Source: Thereva unica (Eukaryota; Arthropoda; Insecta; Diptera; Therevidae). Taken from it: a DNA stretch of 64,000 nt. Numbering within the stretch: the first letter of the stretch is position 1; each line of letters begins with the position of its first letter. Under the pieces are notes generated by a model. It searched no databases. It was not told where the DNA came from and worked only from the letters and a program-made list of their open reading frames with translations. The DNA is taken from NCBI GenBank assembly GCA_949987705.1, contig OX465283.1:77013720-77077719 (forward strand), in the 5' to 3' direction. Shown piece by piece: positions 32,385 to 43,724 of this stretch. The position numbers were made by a program, and so were the translations under genes.

Positions 32385-34679
32385 GATCGTGTGGACCGCA
32401 GGGGTCAAACCCACATCCCAACTAGTTTTATTAATAGTTTTGTGCTCTCATTTTCCAATTTAAAAACGTTTTACGTTACAGTACTTTAGGAAAAATAACC
32501 CTTTCCGAATAAAAACTCAAAGATAAAGATTGCCAAGTTGCCAATGATCAATTGAAAGAGGTCAATACACGTTTTTGGGAGTTTAAACACCCAGGAGAAA
32601 AATTGTGTCAGTGCTTATGGCAATGCTTTGACAGTGCACTGGCAATACCCAGTGCACTAACTGGAAAAACTCCTATAGTTTAACTTATTAAGTAAGTAAG
32701 TATACAATGTTTTTACTTAGATACTTATCCCTTAATTAATGTGATCCTGAAGGAAAACGAAATGCTTCTCAATATCAATGAGCAAATTGGATATCATAAG
32801 AACTGCTTTGGGCCTTTAAGGAAGTTTAAAAACACGACCATGTTATTTGGATTAAAATATATGAGACAGTTTCCATGTTGTTGTGCCTTCCAAAGTTAAA
32901 AATGCAAAAACCTAAATTTACTTGTTATGGATATAAAAAAAAATCGAAAATTTTCATGTCTGAGAAAGTCTCATAAAACAAGTTCATTTGTGTAACGTAT
33001 ATGGGAAAAAGTCTCATTTTTGTGTATATTGATATTTTGAAACGCCGCGATTATAAAAGACGTGGATAAAACAAAAAGACAAAGGGAGGGAAAACACAGC
33101 TCGCCATGGTTGTGACATGGGATCAAATAGATATTGTGTAGCACGTGTGTATATCCAACATTGTAAAATATGAAAATCCCTTCTTATCAAGACCCTTCGT
33201 CCTCTTATCTTTTGTTTGATTAAGCATCTCAGGCTCTAGTACGTTGACCGTAGTTGTGAGCAGTCCCCAACATTTTATACTCATGCAAACACATGTGCGA
33301 GCTTTACTCCCTCGCCACCCCGCAAAAGCATACGCAACTGTGTTTTTTTAGAAGGAAAATCGTCAAGGCAAAGCCTTGAAATAGCCCAGGAATCCAACAA
33401 CAACAACACAGAGTGGTCACCCTTTCTTTGAAAGCCTCCTAAGGCTTAATCTTACATTGCGATGACCTCGTATTCAAAAACAAAACCCAAAAAGGGATAA
33501 CCCCTACCTTCCCTTTATAAGAAGGGTAAAGTGTGGTTGCTTGTATTTCTAGGGAGATTCAAAAGTTTTTTGTAAAGTATGTATGCGTCGCCAATTTTGC
33601 AGAGTGTATAGAGAGGCTCCCAACAGAAGCCCCCAAACAATTTTGTTACGAAATTTCTTCTTTTTTTTATATAAATGATGGTCAAGCTCACGTCTTATTG
33701 ATCGATATCCATTTTCGTTCGTGGAAAACTTGATTCTGCAGCTTCTTTCCTTTGTAGTTAAAAGAAGAAAAAAAAGGAACAGAAAATCTCTGGAGAGGGT
33801 GAGCTTATCGTCGAATATTGTGAAATGTATTAGAAATTTTAAAAAATAATGTAGAAAAACAAGTTACTAGATAGGTACCAACTACTACTACCCATGTATT
33901 TAGTCAGGATAGAGGTCTACGGACGAAGACTTTAAACTACAGCTTTTTTCACTGCAAAGCTATCGAGCTTGAACTAGCAATATGTAAACGAAATTTTGTG
34001 CCTCCATCTATTTTGCCGATGTCCATGATGCACATAAATACATGTAGAATGTCGAAAAGGTTCACAAAATGTTCCTTCACAAGGTTCAAAATTCACAGAA
34101 GGTACTTTGCCTGACGTTAAACATCGCGCAGCATTCATCGCATGCCATTTAGTTTTATATAATTGGTATGGTTATAGCTCCAGCAGAAAGGGCACCAGTT
34201 CAGCTAATAATATGGCTTAAAAGATTACACACTGGCATGTAGAGAGAAATATTAGCAACAGCTCGAGAAAAAATAGTTTAGTTGGTTATTTTTTTAAAAG
34301 CATAACTGGCCAGCATAGCGAACAAGTGTGTCTGTCACACGCATGCACGCTCCCGCTACACGGATGAAAATCTAAAAATGCACCAGCAATTGATATGCAC
34401 GCCTCTGTTACAGATATGAATGTAGTATATTCGTAATCAACCATTCAGGCACGTAGGAACGAAATTATCTCTGGCTGGGCCAACTTGAAATCAACATACA
34501 CCCCTCCCCCTCTTTTTATAAATTGCTTAAGGTAAGACTGACTTAACTTTAACTAAACACATCCATACGTTCTGAAACCGTTCTAAACGCGATTACCGTT
34601 TTTCCAAGAGTTCCCCAACTAAGTACACCCCTGAAGGGGCAAATACACGAGGGCTCCATCCGATCACGCCGCCAAAACA
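32385..34679. other. Gene-free sequence
   Basis: No domain, TIR pair or copy elsewhere in the window was recognised. A short ORF at 33533-33733 (66 codons) has no recognisable feature. Confidence 0.4.
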
Positions 34680-34716
34680 ATAACTGTGAAACTGTGTTTT
34701 CCAGCTCGTGTAAGAT
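34680..34716 (+). repeat. Left part of a repeat split by the Harbinger element
   Basis: TTTTCCAGCTCGTGTAA matches, inverted, 27220-27245. Its continuation resumes after the Harbinger at 35862 (GCTACGCTCGCTCG ... TTTACTTGTAGAACAATC), matching 27172-27215 inverted. The Harbinger therefore inserted into an existing copy of this repeat. Confidence 0.55.
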
Positions 34717-34719
34717 TTA

Positions 34720-35858
34720 GGCTGGTCGTCCACTGGAAGCGTATTCGAGCGGCTACGCGCTTCGGCTATATGAGCGGCTACAGGCGGCTACAAGCGGCTT
34801 TGAGATACGCGGCTACACGCTACAGCTCACTGCAAGCTTTTCATGCTGCTCAGTTTGAAGTGAACTTTAAAGTAATAATTGTGTATTGTGATGGAAGAAG
34901 TAGATAAATATTTTTTAGAAAATTCTACGTGGGTTAGGCGTAGAATGAATAAAAAAAGACGAGCTTATTGGGTTAGCCCTATTTTGGAAAAGAGGATGTG
35001 CCTGGCGGAATTCCATCATCTACACGGCGAATTAGAGGAAAATCCCGTTAAATTCTTCGATTATTACCGGATGAACCCCAACACATTCCAGTATATTTTG
35101 GATGCCATAGCGCCAATTATCAGGAGGGATTCTAACTTTAGACAGAATATTCCTCCTGCGGAACGTCTCAGTGTGACATTTCTTTTTTGAAGTAAAGTTT
35201 CTTTTAAATATATTCCTATTAACTGAACTAGCTGCAACATTCATATCTCAGAAGATGTTTAGTAGTGGGGGGCAAAATGGCTCTTTTCAGTGCCGTTCAC
35301 TAAAAAAAACATTCAAAAGATCCGTTCATTCGGTTCATTTGGTTCATTGGCCTAAAATATAGTGAAAACGTCAAAACATGGAGTACCCTTAAATGCAACT
35401 ACAAATAAACACCCGCATTTCAATAAAATACTAAACACAGTTTTTGCTACTAATAAGAATCAATGAATTTCCTATAATAAGATCAAACTTCCAGTTCGAT
35501 CTAATTGACTTACATTAAGATATCTTATATTGTATTCAAATAAATTTAAAACTATCCTAATATATTGAAATTTTCATATGTGTTATTAGAACTCTCCCTA
35601 AATCTTAAATGTCCTTCTCTAGTCTGCTTTGGAGAAAATTATTTCCTGATTCGAGCGGCTACGCGCGACCAATCCAAAATAATTTGGATTCGCGCGGCAC
35701 GCTCGTATACGCCTATAGCCGCCCGCTCGAAGCCGCTTGCAGTGGACGATGTTTGTATGAACTTCTTTATGTTGGATCTGTCGCGCATAGCCGCGCGTAG
35801 CCGCTCATGTAGCCGAAGCGCGTAGCCGCTCGAATACACTTCCAGTGGACGACCAGCC
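34720..35858 (+). mobile_element. PIF/Harbinger transposon, internally deleted, TSD TTA
   Basis: The element is flanked by TTA at 34717-34719 and 35859-35861, the classic 3-bp Harbinger duplication. Termini are GGCTGGTCGTCCACTGGAAG and its complement. Inverted similarity continues for about 60 bp through AGCGGCTACGCGCTTCGGCT-type repeats of GCGGCTAC. It holds the first third of a HARBI1-like nuclease gene. The remainder is AT-rich non-coding DNA, so it cannot move itself. The terminal GC-rich arms contrast strongly with the AT-rich core. Confidence 0.88.
34891..35190 (+). pseudogene. N-terminal third of a HARBI1-like Harbinger transposase
   Basis: ATG at 34891 opens a frame of about 99 residues: MEEVDKYF, then WVSPILEKRMCLAEFHHL, KFFDYYRMNPNTFQYIL, and ending PPAERLSVTFLF. 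This follows the conserved N-terminal region of PIF/Harbinger nucleases (WV-P-I-R-GEF-L, KFF-YFRM-TF, I-PEERL-VTLR). The frame stops at exactly the point where LRFLATG would follow. None of the DDE catalytic residues are present. The rest was probably lost by internal deletion. Confidence 0.85.
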
Positions 35859-36124
35859 TTATTCAACTCGCCCGCTACGCTCGCTCGTGAATTGAACATT
35901 TCCACTCACTAGAAAACTATCACTTTTCTTTACTTGTAGAACAATCTACTATTGTATGTACAAATTATTGGAAGAGGAACGCGACGAGAAAAATATATAT
36001 GCCGCGATCATTACAGCGTGTCCTCGGCATTATTGTTATGCCGATTCAATTATTTTTCCGAGCTGAATTAAGCATACCATTATACCGGCGATATTTTTTC
36101 ATAGATTTACTACACAAAAAAGGG

Positions 36125-37345
36125 AACAATTTCTATGTTCCAACTACAGAGGAATTTCGTTACTGAATGTAGCATTCTCGTATATCCTGTATACTAGCTT
36201 TTTGCGCCAGTATGAAAGAGTAATTAGAAAGTACTAGTGCGATTTCAGGAAACAAAAGTCCACAAACGATCACATATTTGCATCGCGACAGGGAACTGAT
36301 AAGGCGAAAGAATTTAATATCGAGAACTACCTTTCACCTCATTGATTTTAAGACAGCATATGATCTTGCGTTTCGACCAAAAATTTAAGAAGCAGTGGTA
36401 GAACAGAACTTTTCAGATCCATTAATTCAACTCACTAAAACCTAATCGAGTCGAGTAATAAACAGAATAAAAATACAGAGAAATGTATCGGTGCAAGGGG
36501 GAGGCAAGGAGGCTCCTTATTCTGGTTACCATTTACAATTAAGCGGTCCGGGAGGCATCTAAACAAGTCTATTCAGCAAATGGCATTATGCAGGTTATAT
36601 AGTCATCACAGGCAGGTCAATGAGGCAGTAAAGGCAACCTAAGTAGTATTATTAATGAAAATAAAACGAAACATATGCGGATGCCTAATAGAAACAGTAG
36701 ATGGAGAACAAGACAAAATATAACAATCGAGAGACATAACATAGAATCCGTAAACGAGTTCAGCTACTGAGGAGCTCAAAATAACAAACCAAAGAACATT
36801 ACGACGTAAATTAAAAGAATAATACTGCTAGCGAATAAAACATACATATAATGTACAGTATGTTGAAATATTTTAAATCAAAAAGAATAAGTAGGACCAA
36901 CAAATTATAGTTTTACAACAGTAATAAAACCAGTACGGATCTGAAGCATGGGCATGACGAGCAGGTCCTTGGAAGCTGGGAAAAAAATTCTCCGCAGGAT
37001 CACATGCACAGTAAACGAAGAGGGTGTCTGGAGAAGGAGATACAATCACGAATTGTACCAAATATACAAACAACCTGACATAAACAAAAGCATCCAGATA
37101 TCACACCTACTATGGATAGGACATGTAATGAGAATGCCTGAAGAGGTAAGTGCCCCCAAAAATCCTGTTCCTCCAAACGGCAGAGGGAAGAAAGTCACAA
37201 GGAAGACCTTGGAAGAGATGAAAACGCGACATCGAAATGGATTTAGGCACAATTGGGATCACCAACTGGAAGAGAGAAACGCAAAATCGAGAAAGTTGGA
37301 AGAAAATACTTGAGGAAGCCAAGTTTCAGAGAAGGGCTGCACAAT
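36125..37345 (+). pseudogene. RTE-like LINE remnant with 3' end
   Basis: A decayed RT is readable in pieces: NYRGISLLNVA, a CDFRKQKSTNDHIF block and an HFIDFKTAYD-like motif A near 36340 with stops. The better kept 3' part (36948-37313) has KKILRRI(T)C.V.EEGVWRRRYNHELY, (L)LWIGHVMRMPEE, then W(D)... and ends FQRRAAQYNDDYNF. This is the terminal region of RTE-type ORF2 in insects. Motif B and the YADD box are unreadable, so a deletion or heavy decay lies in between. Confidence 0.7.
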
Positions 37346-37367
37346 ATAATGATGATTATAATTTTTA

Positions 37368-37465
37368 CAACCAAATATAAAAGATACATATAATCAAAAC
37401 TACAACCAAATATAAAAGATACATATAATCAAAACTACAACCAAATATAAAAGATACATATAATC
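37368..37465 (+). repeat. Tandem repeat, 35-bp unit, 2.8 copies
   Basis: Units start CAACCAAATATAAAAGATAC at 37368, 37403 and 37438 and are identical until the last one breaks at ATAATCG. The array follows directly on the 3' end of the LINE and may be its tail region. There are no spacers, so it is not a CRISPR-like array. Confidence 0.85.
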
Positions 37466-37699
37466 GAACTGTTTCAACTCAAGCACAAATTTCGCATTAA
37501 ATGCATTCTTAATTTTTTATTAAACTTCAATGAACATTCTGGTGTCTTTGTAGTCATATTATATTATTTTGCATTGAAAATTAATATCATTAACTAATTT
37601 ACACCGTGTATTTTTTTTTTAAATTCTTTTAAACTTAAGAAAAAAATTGATAATTATTATTACACCATACAATACGAGAACTCCCTTAGTTCTAATTTA

Positions 37700-38405
37700 T
37701 CCGAAATTTGTGACAAGTTTGCATCGTTCTTGCTCTTCCCTTGTATTCCAACCAGATGAGACAATTTTCGACATAACAAACAAACGCCTCAAAACTTATC
37801 CCTGTCTATAACAAGGGAAGATATCTCGAAACATATCAAAAAAATTCCACAAGATTTTTCGTCCGGCCCTGATGGAGTCCCTCCAGCTGTTCTAAAATCC
37901 TGTACAGACGCCTTACTGTCTCCTCTACTATGTTTATTTCAAAAATCCCTGAATAAAGGGCGCTTCCCAACCTTATGGAAGTACTCTTTTCTAATACATA
38001 ACCTCAAAAAAGGCTGTAAGAACGAAATATCTAATTATATACCAATTGCGAAGTTATCGTCTATACCAAAACTCTTCGAATCTATTATTTATTCTGCTGA
38101 CTTTTTCTTCGACCCTATCTGCAGGAAACTTATCTCAACAAACCAACATGGATTTCATGCAGATCGTTCCATTACTACTAATTTTCTTGAGTTTTCTTCA
38201 CACATAGTTCGAGGCTTTGTCACTGGTTGCCAAACTGACTGTGTTTACACAGACTTCAGTAAGGCTTTCCACAAGCTCTCTCACTCTATTATAGTTCTTA
38301 AACTAAAGAAATTAGGCTTTCCGCATTCCCTTGCGGTATGATTCAAGTCGTACTTAGCCAACAGAACCTACCAGGTTCTATTCCGCGGAGTCAAATCTAA
38401 AAACA
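37700..38405 (+). pseudogene. Jockey-like LINE reverse transcriptase fragment
   Basis: One frame runs through SITREDISKHIKKIP, SSGPDGVPPAVLKSC, FPTLWKYSFLIHNLKKG, IAKLSSIPKLFESII, NQHGFHADRSITTNF, VYTDFSKAFHKLSH (motif A) and FKSYLANRTYQVLF. Only one stop (W to stop just before FKSYLANR) interrupts about 190 codons. The sequence ends before motif B (around 38405, where CGTCCTCTGGTGTCCCGCTC begins to diverge), so the catalytic YADD is absent. Confidence 0.8.
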
Positions 38406-38864
38406 TCGAGCGTCCTCTGGTGTCCCGCTCAGACACAAGCATACACACTACAAACATATGCAGATTTTTTGATATCTGTGAAAAACAAGACAAAACGCAG
38501 GCACGCAATTATCTGCTAACGAAACGTTCCGCATATTCCGTATTGGCCGTCCGCACTGCACGCATGCATGTTTCTGATTTCAGCTTAGCAGCAGAAAATG
38601 GAGGGCCGCATATAGTAGACTAAAATTGGAATTTTAGCTAGCAGACAGTTGTTCACTTGGGTTCAACGACGAGTAGATGTGTATGTATTGTGTATTGCTT
38701 GGGTATTCGAGACTATGGTGAATGCTTCAATGCGGAAAAGTTGAAAGTGGACCAACTTTTGCATGGCGCTCGTTCCGTTTACTTAACTTTATGTCTATTA
38801 TATCAATCAACGTAATACACACCAACGTATGCCTGTATCTGTGTCAAGCTTTTGCGTGTGCTGC

Positions 38865-38968
38865 CCTTTTAGGACCATATCCAACAATGCGGCGTGCGTG
38901 ATAGCGGGAATTATACCCGTAGAGATGCTGGCAAGAGTTGCCATCCGTCTCTATGTCCAGAATATATT
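38865..38968 (+). pseudogene. Short R1/jockey-like LINE fragment
   Basis: It reads (Y)RTISNNAACVIAGIIPVEM.LARVAIRLY, matching the Y-x-T-x-S-x-x-A-x-x-V-I-A-G-x-x-P block C-terminal to RT in R1-type and jockey LINEs. It switches at about 38968 into a different LINE (next entry). Confidence 0.55.
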
Positions 38969-38969
38969 A

Positions 38970-39300
38970 GAGGAAGAAGAAATACAAAAAAGTCGACTAA
39001 GGTGGTTTGAACATGTTTGCCGGATGATAACCGCTTGCCACGTAAACTTCTCTGGCGAGACCGTCCCGCAGACTGGAGAATTCAACGATCGGCATCGAAG
39101 AAAACCTGGCTAAAGAATATCGAGGACGACTTAAAAAATCAACGATTATCAGTTATCGAGGCTCGGGACGTCGCCAAAAATCGTCGAGAATGGAAACGAA
39201 TAGTGAATGGAGTTCGAGACCCAGCGGCACGGACAGCAGCATATCCAGCCCGGACGTTCCGTGCTACGGATCAAAGAAAGAAGAAGTCGAGGTATTGTGG
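38970..39300 (+). pseudogene. 3' end of a LINE related to the 54.3-kb element
   Basis: The order is LEEEEIQKSRLRWFEHVCRM, then in the next frame RLPRKLLWRDRPADWRIQRS, SKKTWLKNIEDDLKNQRLSV, DVAKNRREWKRIVNGVRDP and AAYPARTFRATDQ. The same blocks occur on the minus strand at 54330-54760, where the end is PLRGRASLGT. One frameshift separates the two ORFs. Only the last 100 codons of ORF2 are present. Confidence 0.75.
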
Positions 39301-40084
39301 TTAAGTTAGTTACGACCTCCTGCAGTTTTTACCAAGGTTTTCAGCGTTGTGACCGGTTTGACTAGGTATCCTAGATCAAGATCACGTTTTTTTTATTGTG
39401 TGAGATTCGCCAATTTGCCGAATTTTCTGAGTGGGTACTTCTGGGTACTGCTTTTACCCGTCGGCTATGTTTCGGTTATTTAAAAAAATAAATGAGTTAT
39501 ATGTTATCCATTATTTGTCTTTACCACAAAGCAATTGCAAAACCTTCCTCACAGCAAATGGCTTCACGATAATTGGCATCTTCTTTATGAGTATCATCTT
39601 TTATGTGATCTAGATTCTAGAACTTCGTCGAAACAATCGCGGGTCATCCTAAAGTAAATATAAAACCTTTTCTCATCTTTCCTCAGTTCCGACATTAGTG
39701 TGTGGAATTCGTCGTATATTTTGCGTTCTAAACTAATTTGGTCTTTTCGGTCTAGTGTTCAATAACATAACATTGTATCATCAGAATATTTGACGTCTGC
39801 CCAATAATATTTAGTTTACCTGTTATTTTCTTCGTCTTCTGCCAATGCTAATAGCAAAAGAGCTTCTTCGTCGTCCGAGTAATATATTTTTCAATTTTCA
39901 CTTTATTTACTTAAATTTTTTTAATTTTTCGCTCCCGCTGGGGCCTCCCAAAAATCGCTCTCGCTCCCGCGGTTTCGTGTTGGCCTGTGAAGGCCTTGAA
40001 ACGGTTTTACTTGCCATTAATATGCACCGAGTGAAGAGGCCCATTTGCATGAGTTACAGTAAAAATCTTATATTAGACCAATGC
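39301..40084. other. Gene-free sequence
   Basis: AT-rich DNA without a recognisable domain. A patch at 39930-39985 is C-rich (CGCTCCCGCTGGGGCC) and repeats the word CGCTCCCGC. Confidence 0.4.
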
Positions 40085-40302
40085 CCAGCATAGTCACACA
40101 ATGCGAGATAGCAGTGTTCAAAATTCGTCATTGCGATATCATCCAGTTTGGCATCTCTATGCTCTGAGCGTTCTGGTCCAGCGAAGGTTGGGTCTCCCTC
40201 GGTGTCGCACCCCATAAGTCTTAGCGCAGAGAACTTTCCGAGAAGGCTCATTTTTACTCATACGAGCTAGATGTCCTGCGCACCGGAGCCTACCGAGCTT
40301 TA

Positions 40303-40636
40303 AGCTGGTGACATATCCAAGCCGTACATGCATTGCATTCGTTGACAGATAATGTAGAAGTGTGTGTATTCAAATGCGAGCTGACGGAATATCCCGTGAG
40401 TGGAAGGCATGCCACGCAAAGGTCGGGCTACTTTCAACTTTTTCTGCATTGCCGCATTCGAGATAGCACACACAAGCATAAGCCCACAAACACATGAACA
40501 CGTTACTTAGATTTTCGGGCTATGTGTGACAGCCGGCACGGAACGCAAACCATGTAATTATATGTCAGACGAAATTCGCCGGATTTCATGGAGCCTCTGA
40601 ATGCAATGCATGTACGGCTGGGATATGTCACCAGCT
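40303..40636. mobile_element. 334-bp Harbinger-type MITE, TSD TTA
   Basis: AGCTGGTGACATATCC at 40303 is inverted at 40636. The inverted match runs about 40 bp through AGCCGTACATGCATTGCATTC. TTA flanks both sides (40300-40302 and 40637-40639). Removing it rejoins LINE codons ...VVKIIK and LGRLRCAGHLARM in register, which confirms an insertion. No coding capacity is seen. Confidence 0.85.
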
Positions 40637-41164
40637 TTATTATCTTCACAACATCTACGTCACGATAGCGCTCGAAGATCTCGTTATTGTAGAGTATCCG
40701 GAATCGTCCTCCCTCAGATACGGGGCCAACAATCCTCCGAAGTATTTTCCTCTCGAGCACGCCCCAAGAGGATTGAGTGCTTTCTGCTAAGCATCCACGT
40801 TTCGGATGAATATATGTGAGAACCGGTAAGATCATCGACTTATATAGTAAAAGTTGCCACGGTTAGGCAAACTATAGTAGGCTTTGTTGGCTTTTAGCAG
40901 TGGTTCGCGTATTTCTAGTTCCATGCTATTGTCGGCGGCTACTATTCACCCAAGGTAGGTAAATGATTTTACCACTTCAAAAAAGTATTCCTCTACCTTG
41001 ATTTTGGGACCAATGTTAGGTGTTCTTGTAGACGAAGCCACCATGTTCTTTGTTTTGGTTTAGTTAATGGTCATGGTCAACCTACATAGTCTTGTCAGTT
41101 TGTTGAGGATTCCGAATTCTCTCATGGCTTTGTAGAGTTCTACTCTGGCTATGCTGCTTTAAAG

Positions 41165-41400
41165 CAGTGCTGGGCATTCCTATGCCCGCGGGCAAATGAG
41201 CTTTAAAGCTCTGAATATGTATACGAAGTCAAATGACTCGAATATACACAAAAAAGCATGGCTTAAGACTTCATGCGAGTGGGAGCGTATTTTGAGCGAC
41301 TTTGTGCTCATATACTGGATAACAGTGTGAAGCTTTAGAAAGCTTTTTATAGCTTTTACACAAATGCATTTCTTTAGCTGTGTAGGTTTGCCCGCCACTG
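41165..41400. mobile_element. 236-bp hAT-type MITE, 8-bp TSD CTTTAAAG
   Basis: The ends are CAGTGCTGGGCA (41165) and TGCCCGCCACTG (41400), hAT-style TIRs with one mismatch. CTTTAAAG is present at 41157-41164 and 41401-41408. The duplicated target lies inside the codons for D-F-K of the LINE RT motif A (IDFKAA), so excision restores the motif. The interior is AT-rich without a gene. Confidence 0.9.
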
Positions 41401-41435
41401 CTTTAAAGTCTATGAGGAGGTGTTGAATTGAGTTT

Positions 41436-41554
41436 GGGCGCTTTCAGTAATGCAGGATGCGTACGCAATTTACTTATTCAGTCATTGAAAGCTTCACACT
41501 TTCAATTGCTGAATAAGTCATTTGCGCACGCATCCTGCATTACTGAAAGGGCCC
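41436..41554. mobile_element. 119-bp hairpin MITE, copy 1, TSD TTT
   Basis: Almost the entire unit is one stem: GGGCGCTTTCAGTAATGCAG at the start pairs with the complement at the end, and the arms meet at a small CTTCACA loop. TTT flanks both sides (41433-41435 and 41555-41557). A near-identical 119-bp copy lies at 43725-43843. It sits only 36 bp from the hAT-type MITE inside the same LINE. Confidence 0.88.
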
Positions 41555-41665
41555 TTTTGCTTATTATGTTGAATTAACTGCCTTTGTTGAGCAGGGGCTT
41601 TACATCTATTTAAAAGCTCTGCTCAACACATAGAAAGATAAATTAACTTGATTCATTCGGCATGC

Positions 41666-43091
41666 GCGCATCCTTTCCAAAATTATTTTGTTGAGTTTTT
41701 TAAGTGTTTGTTGCCGTTTTAACTAAAAAGAGGGGAAATTATAGAACATTATTTATAAAATTTGGCAACGAGGTGCGCAGAACTGCTCAAATTTTTTGTG
41801 TCACGGAGTTTGAAAAATTCTATACATAACTAAGATGTGTTCTAGGGTCTTAAGGATAAAGGATGACGAGCTTATCCGCATATAATCATTTACGATAACT
41901 TACTGTAAGAATTGCCAAATTATAAATTGAATGAAAAATAGTTATGGCTGGGAGACGCCATGGATGTAGTCAAGGGGATCTCCTGGAACTCTGCATGCAT
42001 TTGGGTGCGGTTTGGTTCGCCGGATACTATAGATTCATGGATCCCGAACCCAGACAATGTACACTCTACACCACCCACAACTATGCCATCTTTAGGCCAT
42101 ACTAACATACTTCTAGTCCAAAGAAAATTTCGAAATCAATTTTAAATAGCCGGCAATGTTTAAATATTTTCGCTCTAGGACTGATATCAAAGGCAAGATG
42201 CCGGCCAGTAGTTGCAATATGGCCAGTATCGTCGGGCTATACGGATATATTGCCGGCAAGTTTGAACATATTGATGGAAATAATGCTGAATTTTCAACAA
42301 TGTCGTTCAGCCAGTATTGCCGGCCACACATTACTGAAAAATGTTGCTCGTTTACAGGCACCTTAACTAATCAGATTGCCGACCGCTGCGCTAGGAAATT
42401 GAACGAGAGCGGTCCGAGTTGAATAATAAAAAACTTTCTTATCCTATTCTTACTTCTATCGCGACAACGCCCTATCACACACTTGTTTAGAGAACGAGAA
42501 TGAGAATGAATGAATGAGAACGCTTGATTGAGAACACTGACTTATGGGAATGGACTGCTGATGACAATTTTCGATGGCACCATTTTTCTCCAGTAATAGG
42601 AATCCTTTTTAATGTAAAACAACAAATTTTCTTCGATGTTAGAAGAAAATAAGTAATAAGATGCCTGTTATACTCGTAATTAATAGAAAGAAATTTCCAT
42701 CACTAATTTATATTTACTATCAGTTTTTCATAAAATAAATGTATTTATTTCAAACATGTGAGGGTTATTTGGCCCTGTGTAACGCACTTTTAAAAATAAC
42801 GCAAGAGAGAAAGAAGAACAAAAACTATAGCTGTCTATTTTTTCTAATTATATTGACATCGCTGACATGCGCTGAACTGTTTTTTTATTTTAAAATAGAA
42901 ATTTAACGTGCGAGACAACAGTAGGTTTTGGTGCCATTTTTTCGTATGGGATTTTGCTTATTCTGCAGGCTATTTCTATACCAGCGGTTGCGAAAATTTG
43001 ATGCAGCCATTTGTACCGATATTCGCAGAACATACTCAATGGCAGTAAGCTGGCTTCAAAACAACTACCTATGTACTTAAACACCAACCTA
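41666..43091. other. Gene-free sequence
   Basis: ORFs on both strands overlap at 42113-42422 (82 and 88 codons), without any domain. The word GCCGGC recurs in this stretch (about 42151-42330). Around 42490-42540 GAGAATGAATGA-like words repeat. Nothing else is recognised. Confidence 0.4.
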
Positions 43092-43141
43092 CTTATTGGC
43101 AGGGCCGGCGCTAGAGCTTTTTGCGCCCCATAAGCTGTTAA

Positions 43142-43654
43142 GCTTCGAGGTGAGCTCAGGAGTACGACAAGGATACCTACTTTCGCCTTTACTATTTCTT
43201 ATAGTAATAAATGACATCCTTGTCGGCGCTCTAGATAATAGAACAGGCGGCATACAATGGCGTTTGTTAGACCGCCTTAAGGATCTCGACTACGCCGATG
43301 ATATCTGTTTGCTGGCCCACAGACACCAGGACCTCAAAAACATGATTAACAATTTGGCAACAGAAAGTAGTCCAGCAGGCTTAAGGCTAAATCCAACTAA
43401 AACTAAAGAAATGCGGATAAATGCAAACACCAAACGAAAATCTAGCCAAGCAGGCCCTCGACTGGAATCCGCAAGGATCCCGTCGAGTCGGAAGACCTAG
43501 GACAACATGGAGGAGAACCCTACTAGCAGAAGCCGCAAAAACTGGGAGATCCTGGTCGGAGCTGAGAGCTGTCGCGCAAAACAGAGTCCGCTGGAGGGCA
43601 ACTGTTTCCGCCCTATGTCCCATGAAGGATTAAAGGAGCACAATGATGATGATG
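43142..43654 (+). mobile_element. 5'-truncated, internally deleted RTE LINE copy, TSD AAGCTGTTAA
   Basis: AAGCTGTTAA is present at 43132-43141 and 43655-43664. The insert reads SFEVSSGVRQGYLLSPLLF (motif B), DYADDICLLAHRHQD (intact catalytic box) and NPTKTKEMRINAN. It then jumps directly to ENLAKQALDWNPQGSRRVGR...WRATVSALCPM, skipping about 100 codons present in the 57.5-kb copy. It ends in an (ATG)n tail. The short insert has all the marks of target-primed insertion into the hAT element. Confidence 0.9.
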
Positions 43655-43724
43655 AAGCTGTTAATGTTTGAACGCAGCGAACGGCAATTGAAAAGACACC
43701 ATCACTCGCTGAATAGGACTAACA

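Larger units (their letters stand above)
40085..41665 (-). mobile_element. RTE-like LINE remnant holding three MITEs
   Basis: Read on the minus strand after removing inserts: NSIQHLLIDFKAA (RT motif A) at about 41430-41150, LYKAMREFGILNKLTRL, (deletion of the rest of the palm), IKVEEYFFEVVKSFTYLG, a FIRNVDA...ERKILRRIVGPVSEGG block, YNNEIFERYRDVDVVKIIK, GRLRCAGHLARMSKNEP and a G(V)RHRGRPNLRW block. It lacks motif B and YADD. Inserts at 40303-40636, 41165-41400 and 41436-41554 each have their own target duplication. Confidence 0.75.

Noticed and set aside
37368..37465. Regular 35-bp repeats, CRISPR-like at first sight
   Set aside because: Units are directly adjacent with no spacers, in a eukaryotic setting, at a LINE 3' end.
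42113..42422. Overlapping 82- and 88-codon ORFs on opposite strands
   Set aside because: No domain, no homologue recognised; GC-richer composition alone explains the open frames.
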